Shown: positions 40,051 to 50,896 of the stretch, piece by piece
How the letters are laid out: each line of letters opens with the position of its first letter
Numbering within the stretch: position 1 is the stretch's first letter
NCBI RefSeq assembly: GCF_003171515.1
Contig: NC_089396.1
Location: 2,294,001-2,358,000 of the forward strand
Direction of reading: 5' to 3'
Source of the DNA: Pyrenophora tritici-repentis
Lineage: Eukaryota; Ascomycota; Dothideomycetes; Pleosporales; Pleosporaceae
DNA length: 64,000 nt
The notes under the pieces: generated by a model
Databases searched by the model: none
Told to the model about the DNA's origin: nothing
What the model saw: only the letters and a program-made list of their open reading frames with translations
Translations under genes and position numbers: made by a program

Positions 40051-41039
40051 ATGGCGCACCCACGGCCGTTAATATATCCTTTGCGCGGCCTCGCTATTTC
40101 ACCAATAGCTCCCATAAGCAGATGCACTAGCCCGTTAATCGCTGCCTCGAGAGCAGAAGTTCCGCGCATCGTCTCAATACCACATCAGTCGATACGATAT
40201 GCAACCACCTTTAAGAACAATAAGGCGAGCAAGAGGGCTAAGAAGACGTCGCCAACATTCCAACAACCTGACCTGGGCAAATTGGACAAATTCTCGCTAG
40301 TGGATGCGATGCGGTACGTCTTCTGTGTGTCCATATAGGCATTGTCAAACAGAGGGACTAATAGTGGGACAGGTATATTCGCGCCTTCGAAGTAGGCCGC
40401 AACCCGTCGTCATCAAAGTACGAAATGGCCGTCCGTCTGCGCACACTTAGGAACGGCCCCGCAATAAGAAACCGCTTACGACTCCCGCATCCTGTCAAGA
40501 CGGACCTAAGAATTGCTGTCATAGCAGCGCCAGACTCGAAAGCTGCTGCTGATGCCCGGGCCTCTGGCGCTGTCCTGATAGGCGAAGAAGACATCTTTGC
40601 CCAAATCAAGGCGGACAAAGTGGCTTTCGATAGGTTAATTTGCACCATCGAGAGCTTCCCGAAGTTGACCAAGGCGAACTTGGGTCGGATACTAGGGCCC
40701 AAGGGCCTAATGCCGAGCGCGAAGGCGGGGACCGTAGTTACGCAGACAGCCGTGGGTTCGATTGTGCGTAACATGGTAAGCGGAGCAGAGTACAGGGAAA
40801 AACTGGGTGTAATTCGCATGGCAGTCGGACAGCTGGGCTTCACACCGGAACAGATGATGGAAAATATTGTGGCTTTCACGAGTGCAATAAAGAAGGATAT
40901 CTCGCAGCTCCAAGGGCGCATCAGCAAGGAGGTGCATGAAGTGGTTCTCAGCTCGACAAATTCGCCAGGCTTCACCCTAAATGGAGACTTCAAGGGCCCC
41001 AATTCTATATCACCCAAGGAATTGGAAGGGCCTATATAG
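40051..41039 (+). CDS. mrpl1: Mitochondrial large-subunit ribosomal protein uL1
   Basis: Two exons, 40051-40313 and 40373-41039, with a 59-bp intron (donor GTACGT, branch GACTAAT, acceptor ACAG), 309 aa. uL1 forms the L1 stalk that moves deacylated tRNA out of the E site. The first 60 residues are a presequence (PLIYPLRGLAISPIAPISRC; HQSIRYATTF). The uL1 body includes LGRILGPKGLMPSAKAGTVV near residue 193, the family signature, and IAVIAAPDSKAAADA and GQLGFTPEQMMENIVAF. The intron splits the YIRAFEVGR strand just after AMR. Ends 66 bp from the convergent COG2 gene. Confidence 0.92.
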
Positions 41040-41104
41040 CTGTAGCTTGTGGCATGTATGAATAATGTACCATACCCAAGGCCGTCGCAATGCTGACTCG
41101 ACGT

Positions 41105-42033
41105 CTATCCTGTGGATGAGTTGAGTGTCTTGAGAAGCTTGACCGCCTCTGCTGACTCCTCCATGTCGGTATAAATCTTCATAACCTTGATGACGCGACC
41201 AGACCCAGACGACCCTGCACTCTTCGCCTGCTGTAATGCAGTACTTAGATCCATCAGCAATGTGCTACGCGCCTTTGCTATCCTTGGTGCCTGCGCCGTA
41301 ACAAACGGATGTTCACTCAACTCCTTTTCCAGCCCCAATACTAAGCGATACTGCAGGACATTTCGTCTTAACTTTGGAATAGATACCCCGTAGCCCTCTT
41401 CTTCTTCGTCTTCGTCCTCGTCTTCATCCTCGTCGCTATCCGAGACGTCTTCCCTAAGGATAATAGTCTCATGTCCAGCCGTTTCGATCATGAGCTCTGC
41501 CTCGAGTTCCTTGAGCCTAGCATCATAATCCACCAGCCTTCTCCCTACCTCGATCTTCCTCCTCACATCCCTTCTCTCGTCCAATAGTTCCTTGACCTCT
41601 TCTTCCCTCGACCCCACCACCTCCATCAGCCCGTCGACTTCCTTCCTGAATCCCAGCAGGCCCACCCTCACCTCCTCTACTTTTTCCTCGCCTCCATGCA
41701 GGCTGTTTCCCAGGTTGAGGAAGTCCTGGTAATTGCTGTTGACAAGATCCAACAGCTCCTTGGAAAGCAGTTGCGACCGCGAGCGCAGTTCGGCGCGCAA
41801 ATCTTCCAGAGTTTGGTGGCGGTTTCGCAGGGTAGAAAGATATTCCGAAGGCGAAAAGTCGGGGACGAGGAAATCAGAGCGGCGAAGCGGGGTCGCAAAG
41901 GGGAGTGTGGACAAGTTGTCTTCGTCGTCTTCGTCGCTGGATGCCGAGCGCGAGTCGTCGCCAAGCTATTTACTGCCATGTCAGTCCCTTGTCGCCGCCA
42001 GCATGGGTATACACGTACCTGAAAACCGCTCAT
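41105..42033 (-). CDS. cog2: Conserved oligomeric Golgi complex subunit 2 (N-terminal COG2 type)
   Basis: Two exons on the minus strand: a 5-codon exon 42033-42019 (MSGFQ) and 41965-41105, with a 53-bp intron (donor GTACGT, branch CTGAC, acceptor AATAG), 291 aa. COG tethers retrograde vesicles at the Golgi. PLRRSDFLVPDFSPSEYLST, then RHQTLEDLRAELRSRSQLLS and LVNSNYQDFLNLGNSLHGGE are the COG2 N-terminal signature. A coiled coil follows (EEEVKELLDERRDVRRKIE) and a striking acidic run at residues 180-196 (SDSDEDEDEDEDEEEEG). Filamentous-fungal COG2 proteins are short like this one; animal COG2 is about 740 aa. Confidence 0.9.
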
Positions 42034-42432
42034 GATTGGTGTCTTGTTTCCATGGAGCTTACGGTCACGGACTGTGCTATGTGTACACAGGGTTGACACA
42101 CGGTCCAAATAAACGTCTAATCGATAAGCACCTGCTTCGGAACCTGTCTTACCGAGGCCTCGGAACTTGACACGCCAAAATCGATGGCGATGGTTTGTAA
42201 TGCCGCGTTGTCTAGCGTGGACCCCCCGCGACTACGTGGGGCAAATGCGAGTTAAAGGTTGCATATGTCAATCCACTCATATTCGCCTCCTTTGACGTTT
42301 TGAAAGCTGTCTCTGCTCAATCTACCCTGAAGTTTGATCAATTGCATACAAACTTTTGTTTCTGTTACACTTTTATCTACCAAGTATCTAGAAGACGTCA
42401 TTACATCTTTATCCTAGTATCTTCTCCGTACA
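42034..42432. promoter_or_regulatory. Divergent promoter region, cog2 / NADH pyrophosphatase
   Basis: 399 bp between divergent start codons. A run of C and GC-rich DNA at 42220-42235 and a TTACA/TTTTATC-rich tract before 42433. No specific operator recognised. Confidence 0.4.
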
Positions 42433-43768
42433 ATGCCACCGCAACCTGAGCTTCCTGAGCCAGCGCATCCAGACGTCGATTCGATGCTGAGCCGTAGGTT
42501 TGGAAAGGAAGTCGCGAACTACTTCTCCGGTATGTAATTGAATCATACTTCAATGTCATTCTGCTCACTAACAATGATATATAGGCTCACCGCTAAACCG
42601 CGTGGGCTTCCTACGTCCCGACCACCAATTCCTTTCCTCTGCGCTCCACCACCAAAGCACTACCTTTCTTCTCTTCAACAAACTTGAGCCTCTTCTCAAA
42701 TCCAGCACTGAACTCGCGCGCTGCTCTTTCTCAGACGTTAAACCCATCATTGGCGATAACCCGTTTGAGAAATCGGAAGACGATGTTATTGCGCAGTACA
42801 ACTCGAGTCTCTACATCCCACAGATAATATTCCTCGGGCTTGACGAGAAGAAAGAAGGCTTCGTATACAAGGAGCACTACAAAGGCCAGCCATGGTTCGC
42901 CGTCGACGTCACACCGCAGGACAGTGTAAAAGACGAGGCGGAGAAGTTGTTAGAGAAAGTAAAGAGCGAGGGCTTAGAATTCAGTAAAGGGAGAATGCAT
43001 ATGAGTCTCCCAGCTCAAGAAGGTAACGATGCCCAATTCTCTTATACAGCGAAAAACAGTCAACTAACACCAACCCCAGCGGCCATTTACGCAGAAGCCC
43101 GCCACCTCCTCGACTGGAATGCCCGAAACCCCTACTGCGCTTCCTGCGGCTACAAAACGCTCTCCGTTAACGCCGGTTTTAAGCGTACATGCCCTCCGAA
43201 AGACATTGCGTCCGAAGTCAACCAGGGTGAACGCCCGCCTTGCGCTACCAGAACCGGAATCTCAAACCTCTGCTTCCCCCGTACAGACCCCACCGTCATC
43301 ATGGCTGTAGTGTCTGCCGATGGAAAGAGAATTTTGCTAGGACGGCAAAAGAGATGGCCGCAGTACTGGTACTCTACGCTCGCTGGGTTCCTTGAACCGG
43401 CAGAGAGCGTGGAGGAGGCGGTGCGTCGCGAAGTTTGGGAAGAGTCTGGTATCCATCTCGGAAGAGTGGTTATTCATTCTACGCAGCCGTGGCCGTATCC
43501 CGCCAATTTGATGATTGGCGCTGTGGGCCAGGCGATTCCCGAGGGAGAGACGATTCATTTAGGACATGATGCTGAGCTTGAGGATGCCAAGTGGTTTACG
43601 GCGGAGGAAGTGAGGGAAGCGTTGAGGGTAGGTACTAGTGGATTGGGCGAGGAGGCCGGGTCTGAATACAAGGAAGGTGGATTGAGGTTGCCACCCAAGA
43701 CAGCTATTGCGAATCAGCTTATGACAGCTGTGGTAAATGGGTTTGCAAGTGGGAGTCCCATGATCTAG
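42433..43768 (+). CDS. npy1: Peroxisomal-type NADH pyrophosphatase (Nudix, NPY1/NUDT12-like)
   Basis: Two exons, 42433-42529 and 42585-43768, with a 55-bp intron (donor GTATGT, branch CACTAAC, acceptor ATAG), 426 aa. Hydrolyses NADH to NMNH and AMP. An N-terminal NUDIX-like domain (FLRPDHQFLSSALHHQSTTF) is followed by the zinc ribbon with CASCGYKTL near residue 217, then CFPRTDPTVIMAVVS. The Nudix box is GFLEPAESVEEAVRREVWEE near 300-322, with all REx2EE residues. The downstream LMIGAVGQAIP block is the NADH-type SQPWPxS/N-like region (STQPWPYPANLM). No clear C-terminal SKL-type peroxisomal signal; the end reads SGSPMI. Confidence 0.92.
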
Positions 43769-43900
43769 AGTAGGGCTTTAGTTGGCAAAGGTCTTTCTAT
43801 GTAGATGGGATGTAGATCTATACTTTGTACAGGCGATCGCGAATAGATGTTTAGATGATTACTGTATATTTGAACTTTGTATACTGCATATGTTGGTGAT

Positions 43901-45089
43901 CTATTCTAGAACAATGTACCTTCGTAACCGCTCGGGTATCGCGTCGTACAGCTTCTTCTGCTCGAGCCACTTCTTCGAGAATAGGCGATCGGCATACCTG
44001 TACGCGCCATCACATAGCAGTGTAACGACGGTCGATCCCTTGCCCATCTTCTCAGCTACCTCCTTGGCGGCAACGACGTTCAAGCATGAGCTAGCTCCGA
44101 GGTAAAGACCCTCCTCATCCAGACACCTGTATACCATCTCAATGGTCTTCTCGTCACTGATGTGCAATGAGCCGTCCAGGAGGTCAATGTCTGGCTTCAA
44201 ATTCTCTGTTACGCGACCCTGACCGATACCCTCTGTGATGGAACCTCCAGCTCTCTCTTGGAGCTTACCACCACTCTGAATATACGAGTGTAGCACCGAA
44301 CCTGGTGGATCTGCCAAAAAGCTCTTAACCCTACCATCACTCTTTTCCTTCAAGTATCGGGTTACACCAGCGAGCGAGCCTCCGGTGCCCGTCGCACAGG
44401 TAAAAGCATCCAGCTTCCCTCCCGTCTGATGCCAAATCTCCGGGCCTGTAGTCTCAATATGCGCCTGGCGATTCGCCACGTTATCGAACTGGTTCGTCCA
44501 GACAGCATTCTCTAGTCTCTCCGCATGTCGCTTCGCCTGGTGGTTGTAGTTCTCCGGGTTATCGAATGCGACGGCCGGTACGGGGTAGACTTCAGCGCCG
44601 AGCAATCGCAGTAAATCAATCTTGCCTTGCGACTGCGTGTTTGGCATGTAGATAACTAGTCGGTAGCCTTTTGAGCGGCAAACATGCGCAAGACCAATGC
44701 CAGTGTTTCCGGCTGTGCCTTCGATGACGGTACCACCGGGCTTAAGGAGGCCTTGACGTTCGGCATTCTCGACGACGAAGAGGGCTGCGCGGTCTTTGAC
44801 TGAGCCACCGGGGTTTTGGAATTCGGCTTTTCCCAGCACGTTGCAGCCAGTTTCCTCGGAGAGGCGCTTGAGACGGATGAGGGGTGTCTTTCCAATTGCT
44901 GGGTTCGTGTGTCAGCATAACATATCCAACCACCATGATGAGTACCATACCGTCAATGAAGCCCCGCTGACCAATGCCTTGTGCCTTTGAAATGTTAATT
45001 GCAGTTTGGTGTGCTGCCTCTATTTGACTAAAGCTCTCTGCATTGCGCCATGCAGAAGCGGCAATGCTTCGCGCCGCAGTCCTGAACAT
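43901..45089 (-). CDS. Cysteine synthase, mitochondrial type (PLP-dependent O-acetylserine sulfhydrylase)
   Basis: Two exons on the minus strand, 45089-44951 and 44898-43901, with a 52-bp intron (donor GTATGG, branch CTGAC, acceptor CCAG), 378 aa. Makes cysteine from O-acetylserine and sulfide. The N-terminus [20 protein letters not shown] is a mitochondrial presequence. [17 protein letters not shown] leads to [11 protein letters not shown] with the PLP Lys near residue 76. [12 protein letters not shown] is the phosphate or substrate loop, and [10 protein letters not shown] the PLP-phosphate loop. The insertion-rich C-terminal region ([14 protein letters not shown]) and the RRYIVLE end match fungal CysB/Cys-2-like enzymes that differ from bacterial CysK. 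Convergent with the Nudix gene, 132 bp apart. Confidence 0.92.
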
Positions 45090-45353
45090 TGTTGCGTTTA
45101 GTTGAAGAGGCAAACAAAGTCACAGAGCGGGAAAGTTCAACTTCTAAGATTCACGATGATGCCATTTCGGCTGATCGGCCTATCAACGCGCTCTCGGCCG
45201 ATGTCGCAACTGACGGACCCCCCCTGCTTGTTGGACCCCTGCTCCTACGAGTCGCTGTCGCCGCGGGGGTGCGTAAACAACAACACGGTATAGACTACAA
45301 TTCACACATGCCACGACCAGACGACGAAAGGGAATACTAGATACACAACAACA
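45090..45353. promoter_or_regulatory. Bidirectional promoter, cysteine synthase / condensin cnd3
   Basis: 264 bp between divergent ATGs at 45089 and 45354. Contains a C-rich block (45218-45243). No TATA box seen. The two products are unrelated in function, so shared control is not implied. Confidence 0.4.
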
Positions 45354-48300
45354 ATGCCCGGTCGCCCTTCAACGCGTGCACCGCGCGCATCTGCGACATC
45401 AACGACCCGCAAGACCAGCGCTGGCACTACCAAATCAACACGCGCATCCTCCGCCAGGCAATCTGCGAATGCCATCGAAATCCCAGATGAAGGCCCTGTA
45501 ACAACGCTCCGCACACAAATTGTCCAGGTCTTTAGCGATGCTCAAAAGACGACTGCGACGCAGAGGAAGCTAGTGGTGAATTTGCGCAAAATACAAGAGG
45601 CATGCTGCTTCGAGCCGCCAGAGACGGGCAAGAAGGGTGGGAAGAAGAGCAAGGGGGAGGAGCAGGAGGATTTCGACGAGGAAGAGTTCAACGCTGAGGT
45701 TGTGAGATGTGTACTCAGGATCATGTGTGTCAAGAAGAGCGAGCCTGTGGGTGATAGGGTGATTCGATTCTTGGGTGTCTTTTTGAAGCATGCCTCGGAG
45801 AAAGGTGCGTTTTTGTCTGGCACCGTGGTACTATCATCAATACTGATTAGATTTAGATCAATCGATTTTTGCTCCAGAGGCCGAAGAGGAAGAAGCCACT
45901 GCTTTCCACGAAACACCCAGCAGCCGTCTTACATCGCACATCCTGACCACGATCCTAGCGCTACTGACAGCCAAGGATAAGACGATCCGCTTCCGAGCAA
46001 CTCAAACAGTCGCACACATTGTAAACAGCCTCACAACCATCGATGACGACATCTTCAACCTGATAAGATTGGGTTTTCTTAAGCGTCTACGAGACAAAGA
46101 GCCTTCAGTGCGTGTGCAGGCAATCCTGGGACTGGGTCGTCTTGCCGGCAATGACGACGAGGAGCAAGAGGACGAAGACAGTGATGATGAAGCCGCAGGC
46201 GGTATTCTCGACAAGCTTCTGGACATTATGATTAATGATCCTAGTGCCGAAGTGCGACGTGCTGTACTACTGAACCTGCCGCTTTGGCCCTCCACCTTGC
46301 GATACATTCTCGAGAGAGCCCGCGATATGGACGCGACCACTCGAAGACTAGTATACGGCAAGATTCTGCCTGCTCTGGGTGACTTCCGACACATGTCGCT
46401 GGTTGAGCGAGAGAAGCTCATCCGATGGGGCCTGCGGGATCGAGATGACATTGTTCGCAAAGCTGCTGCAACGCTCTTCCGGGAACGCTGGCTGGAAGAC
46501 TGCGCTTCTTCGCGCGACACTCGATCGGAGGAGGAGAAGAAGCCGGGGGATGTTGCACCGCCAAGTCTAGAGGCGCTCTGTGAGCTGCTCGAGCGTATCG
46601 ATGTCACGCGGTCAGGAGAGGAAGACGGTATGGCCCACGAGGCAATGCGTCAGTTCTGGGATGGTCGGCCAGATTACCGCAAGGAAATCACATTCGACCA
46701 CGAGTTCTGGAACAACCTCGATGCGCAGACTGCCTTTATTGCGCGCACTTTGAATGACTACGCTCAAAGCACAGAGGACGAAAGAGTGCAAAGCATGGTC
46801 GAGGATAAGATGCCGGAAGTCACCATGTTCGCTTTTGTTCTTCAGCGTGAACTCAACTCGTTGATGGAGTTGGTAGACAAGGTCGCTGTCATGGAGGAGA
46901 ACGACCCAGAGGTCGAAGAGGCTCAGGAAGATGTGGAGGAACAGGACTTTATCGTTCAACAGTTACTTCACATTGCCCACACCCTTGATTATACTGACGA
47001 GATGGGCCGAAGGCAGATGTACAACATCATGCGAGAGGCCATCGCCAAGGCTCAGCTGCCGGAAGAGTGCACAAAACTTTCGATCGAAGTCCTGCGTAAG
47101 GTCTGTGGTAGTCGTGGCGAATCGGACTTTTGCGCACTCATTGTCGAGGCGATTGCAGATGTTCGGGACTCCCTGCTAGATGCAGATGACGCTACCGTAA
47201 CTGGAGAAGATGGGGATGAAGAGAGCTTCCACTCTGCTCAGTCAGACGTTGATGGCGATGCGCCGTTGATCAAGCCCAAGACATCAAAGGCATCGGAGAA
47301 CCTCACTGACGAGGAGAAGGAAGAACGACAGATTCGCGAGGTCATGGTGTACTCCAAGTGCTTGCACATCGCTCAATGTACACTGCAGAATGTGGAGGGT
47401 GACCTGGAGTCAGACACTTCGCTCACAAACATCCTGAACACGCTCATCATTCCAGCGGTGCAAGCTCATCAGGCGATGATCCGTGAGCGTGGAGTCATTT
47501 GTCTAGGTCTAGCCGCACTCCTTAGCAAGGTACACTAAATGCCCTTCATCACGTATCATAGACTCGTACTAACAAAACTCCCAGGACCTCGCAGACAACA
47601 ACCTCGACCTCTTCTTCCACTGCTTCATAAAAGGCCACGACGCCCTTAAAGAGATAGTCATCCAAGTCCTCACCGACGTGATAATAACGCACCCTACACT
47701 CCTCACACCCACAATTCCGGACCCAGATGCTTCTACCGAAGACGCCGAACCCATTACCAACCCCCGCATCCGGCCCATCACGAAAATCCTGCTCAAAGCA
47801 TTCACCTCTGACAACAAGCGCATCAGTTTGATTTCGTGCACCGCAGCATCCAAGCTACTCCTCCTGGGCATCCTACCCCCCTTGTCAACAACCGAAGTCC
47901 TCAAAGTCATGGTCCTAACCTACTTTGACCCTGAAACGGCGCTGAATCCCGCTTTACGCCAAGCACTCTCCTACTTCCTGCCAGTCTTCTGCCACTCGAA
48001 GCTCAAGAACGCTAAACTCATGGCTGACATCGCCGTGCCTGTAATCTCCAAACTGCTCATCATGCGCGACGAGAACGTCGAGGATGAAGATGTAGATGAG
48101 ATGGTGGGCTGGCCTGTCATCACTGCGCATCTAGCCGAATGGACAGACGGACGCAAAGTCGTGGGAGCCACGGAGTTGGGTCTCGATGGCAAGACAAATG
48201 TGGTAGACATTGAGGCCGAGGAACCACACGTCGGACTTGCAGTCGAGGTGCTCGAGCGCGCGTTGACAGCGACATGTTCCAAAGACGAGAGAAAGCCGCT

Positions 48301-48961
48301 GCTGAGTCTGCTGAGTAAACTATTCATCGCACCGTCGTCGTCGTCAAGCAGTACTAGTGCTGGTGCCACGAGGAACAGTACCATAGAAGAAGGTGGCGCC
48401 GTGGATCTAGAGGAAATGTTACACACCCTCCACGGCCTAGTCACTGAAGCCGTAGAAGGCAAAATAGGAACGGACGCCACGCAGCGCAATGCACTGGCCA
48501 AGTTGGAAACTAGTCTTACCAAACGCCTCGGTGAGGTGGCACAAGCAAAGGAGAATACGGAGGTTGAGACGACGCAGCAAGGGTCGCCTGAAACGACTGT
48601 TGCTGCTGATGCGGAAGAAGCCGGGGAGGAGGAAGAGACGGAGGTCCCGGTGCAGAAGAAACAGAGTAAGCCTGTTAAGCAGGAGGAGGAGGAGGAAGAG
48701 GAAGAGGATGAAGACGACGAGACTATGTTAGCGGGTATGCAGGGCGAGGGTACACGTATGCCGCTTGAAGAGGAAGACGATGACGACGACGATGATGACG
48801 ACGATGATGACGACGAAGAAGAAGAGGTAGAAGGCGAGGGAGAGTCAATGGCCGAGCATAGCGCGCTCACTGTAGGAAGGGATGATCGGCGAAGGACAAT
48901 GGTGACGGAAGAGGATATCATGGAGGATTTATTGCAGAGTGAGATGAGTGATTCTGCATGA
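45354..48961 (+). CDS. cnd3: Condensin complex subunit 3 (Cnd3/Ycg1/CAP-G)
   Basis: Three exons, 45354-45804, 45857-47529 and 47585-48961, with 52- and 55-bp introns (donors GTGCGT and GTACAC, second branch TACTAAC), 1166 aa. HEAT-repeat subunit of the condensin complex that compacts mitotic chromosomes. Features: a Ser/Thr/Arg-rich N-tail, VVRCVLRIMCVKKSEPVGDR and RVIRFLGVFLKHASEK, then HEAT units such as FLKRLRDKEPSVRVQAILGL and DPSAEVRRAVLLNLPL, typical of CAP-G. The Cnd3 C-terminal region includes QAHQAMIRERGVICLGLAAL. The last 120 residues are highly acidic, with EEEEEEDEDDETML and runs of Asp/Glu. The first intron donor GTGCGT and the frame agree. It converges on the mannosyltransferase gene. 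Confidence 0.92.
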
Positions 48962-49408
48962 TGCAGTTGTCTCTCTCTCCCTTCCCTTCCTTCTACACTG
49001 TACAACGGGAACACCAGGTCTCTCTGATGATGTTACGATATCCGTCGCTTTTTGAAATGATTGAATCTCATGTTTGGTATAATATCTACTGAGCGTTTGT
49101 CTGTCTATATGTGTACATGTGAATGGAAAGAGACGAAGAAAAAGTAACAGTCATCGCTGGAAATAACTAGGAAGAAGGAGATGACGAAAAGGCTCGCTTC
49201 GCCGCGCTGCGTGGAGCTGCCTTAGTAGAAGCAGAAGAAGAAGAAAAAACACCATCGCTCTCATATTCATATCCATTCATGTCCATCCCACACATGCCAA
49301 GAATGAACTCCGCATCATCGTCGTCGCTAAAAGCATAAACAAACCTACCCAACCCAACCCATCAGTGTGTAGAAACCGCAAAACAAAACAGAAACATACT
49401 CAAATCAT
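48962..49408. other. Convergent intergenic region
   Basis: 3' flanks of cnd3 and the mannosyltransferase. A minus-strand Asp/Ser-rich frame of 62 codons at 49167-49352 (VYAFSDDDDAEFILGMCG) looks faintly coding, but the mannosyltransferase already ends at 49409 and I cannot join them. Confidence 0.35.
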
Positions 49409-50896
49409 CTATCTCTTCCCAAAAACTTGTCGAAAATGGTTTTCAAGTCTCCTACACGTCTCGCTCTTCTTACTCTCCCTACAACCCTCTTCGGTAACAA
49501 CATCCCACAACGTACGCTCGATATCGTGACCTTGGGCGTCAATCTGATTATTCCACATACGATGAGGCAAGCCATCGATATCGAACGGCCTCTCATCTTC
49601 CAGCACCTTCTGCGGATCGAGCTTGAGATTATTCTGGTGGAGGAACAGGGGTTTCGGACGGGGAGGAGCTTTTGAATCTGAGGTTAGGACAACGTCGTCG
49701 TCCTTCCAGTTGCCGTCCTTGTGGATGTGGCTGCGCATGGGGGTCAGGTAGGCGTAGTCGAGTCGGGGATCTGCTTGCGCGATGCCGGTGCCGATGTAGG
49801 TGCCGTTTCTGAAGCGGCCGAGGGCGCCCGGTGGGGTGCTGACTTGGTAGTAAGGCAGGTTGACGGCGAGGGCGGCTTGGACAAACGTTTCCTTGTCGCC
49901 GGCACCGGGGCTGCCTTGGCTGAGGAGGATGTAGTAGTAGTCTGGGCCGTAGTAGTTGTAGTAGACCATCATGAGGAGCGACTCGCGGTGTGTGTCCTTA
50001 TTGATGAGGAGCTGGCCGCTTTCGGTGGAAAGCCGCGATTGAGAGGCTACTTCTGGTATCGCTGCGATGTGGTAGAAATGCGCTGATATTGTTTGGGCCC
50101 AGAAGTCGGGCCAGGTGACGAGGCCGTGCGTCGTGTAGGGTGCGGTTGAGAAGAGATCGGTGGGATCGTGCGCGGGGAAGGCATCGCTGTCGAGGAAGAG
50201 GACGTTTTGGAAAGATGAGAAGAGGATGGCAAAGATTTTGTACTGGTAGTGGTCCGGCTGCTTGGCGTGTGCGGCAGTGTTGTAGATGTTTGAGAGCACA
50301 ACACAGCGGGCGTTCAATGAAGGCAGCACTTGGTCGCATACGGTGGCGTCGTACTTGCTCCAGTCGTCAATGAAGACTTCGACGGGGAGCGTACATCCTG
50401 TTCTTCGTAGCATCCGTAACGACACCAAAAAGATGGGCATGTATTTTCCGTTCGCCGTGGTAACGATTCCACTTGTGCCCTTGGCGAAAGGTACTCCAGA
50501 AGCCAGACGCTGCGCCGATCTTCGCATGGCATAATGGGCTCGAAACAAAGCTTTCTCGTCTGTGTCGGTGAAGTTTACTAGTTTTTTGGGGTGCTCTTTA
50601 TGTGGTTCAAGCGGGACGAATTTGATCATGGCCTTGTCCTCTTCCTCATCGTTGATCTTCAAAGGGTCGCATTGCGGCTGTGACTCTACCAGAGCAGTCG
50701 CAAGCTCGTTCCAAAACTGGCGGACTGATGTGTCAAAGGTAGAGCTGGCTTCAGTGAGGTTCTTGCCGCTGACAATCGGGAAGTAAAGGGCAGCTGAGCC
50801 ATGGTACTGGCGGGGGAACAGGAAGATTCCGCAGATGAGCAAGAAAAGCGGAAGCACGAGCAATCGCGGTATCGACGAGTTAAAGTGCACGAGCAT
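49409..50896 (-). CDS. Mnn2/GT71-type alpha-mannosyltransferase, Golgi type II membrane protein
   Basis: Single exon, 495 aa from ATG 50896; ten further codons upstream lack an ATG. A signal anchor lies at residues about 10-27 (PRLLVLPLFLLICGIFLF). The catalytic domain starts near residue 130 with FAKGTSGIVTTANGKYMPIF and has LPVEVFIDDWSKYD, YKIFAILFSSFQNVLFLDSD with the nucleotide-sugar DxD motif near 235, and TESGQLLINKDTHRESLLM. The end LHQNNLKLDPQKVL, then MWNNQIDAQGHDIERTLW fits the family. In yeast Mnn2/Mnn5 add branching alpha-1,2-mannose to N-glycan outer chains in the Golgi; related proteins in filamentous fungi act on cell-wall mannan. Sequons support luminal orientation. Confidence 0.9.
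   Translation of the reverse strand: MLVHFNSSIPRLLVLPLFLLICGIFLFPRQYHGSAALYFPIVSGKNLTEASSTFDTSVRQFWNELATALVESQPQCDPLKINDEEEDKAMIKFVPLEPHKEHPKKLVNFTDTDEKALFRAHYAMRRSAQRLASGVPFAKGTSGIVTTANGKYMPIFLVSLRMLRRTGCTLPVEVFIDDWSKYDATVCDQVLPSLNARCVVLSNIYNTAAHAKQPDHYQYKIFAILFSSFQNVLFLDSDAFPAHDPTDLFSTAPYTTHGLVTWPDFWAQTISAHFYHIAAIPEVASQSRLSTESGQLLINKDTHRESLLMMVYYNYYGPDYYYILLSQGSPGAGDKETFVQAALAVNLPYYQVSTPPGALGRFRNGTYIGTGIAQADPRLDYAYLTPMRSHIHKDGNWKDDDVVLTSDSKAPPRPKPLFLHQNNLKLDPQKVLEDERPFDIDGLPHRMWNNQIDAQGHDIERTLWDVVTEEGCRESKKSETCRRLENHFRQVFGKR

Noticed and set aside
47971..49014. 347-codon minus-strand Ser-rich ORF
   Set aside because: Antisense shadow of the acidic cnd3 C-terminus, whose GAC/GAG codons read as Ser-rich on the other strand.
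49167..49352. Asp/Ser-rich 62-codon minus-strand frame as an extra exon of the mannosyltransferase
   Set aside because: The mannosyltransferase frame already ends with a stop at 49409 and no donor before that stop gives a convincing join.
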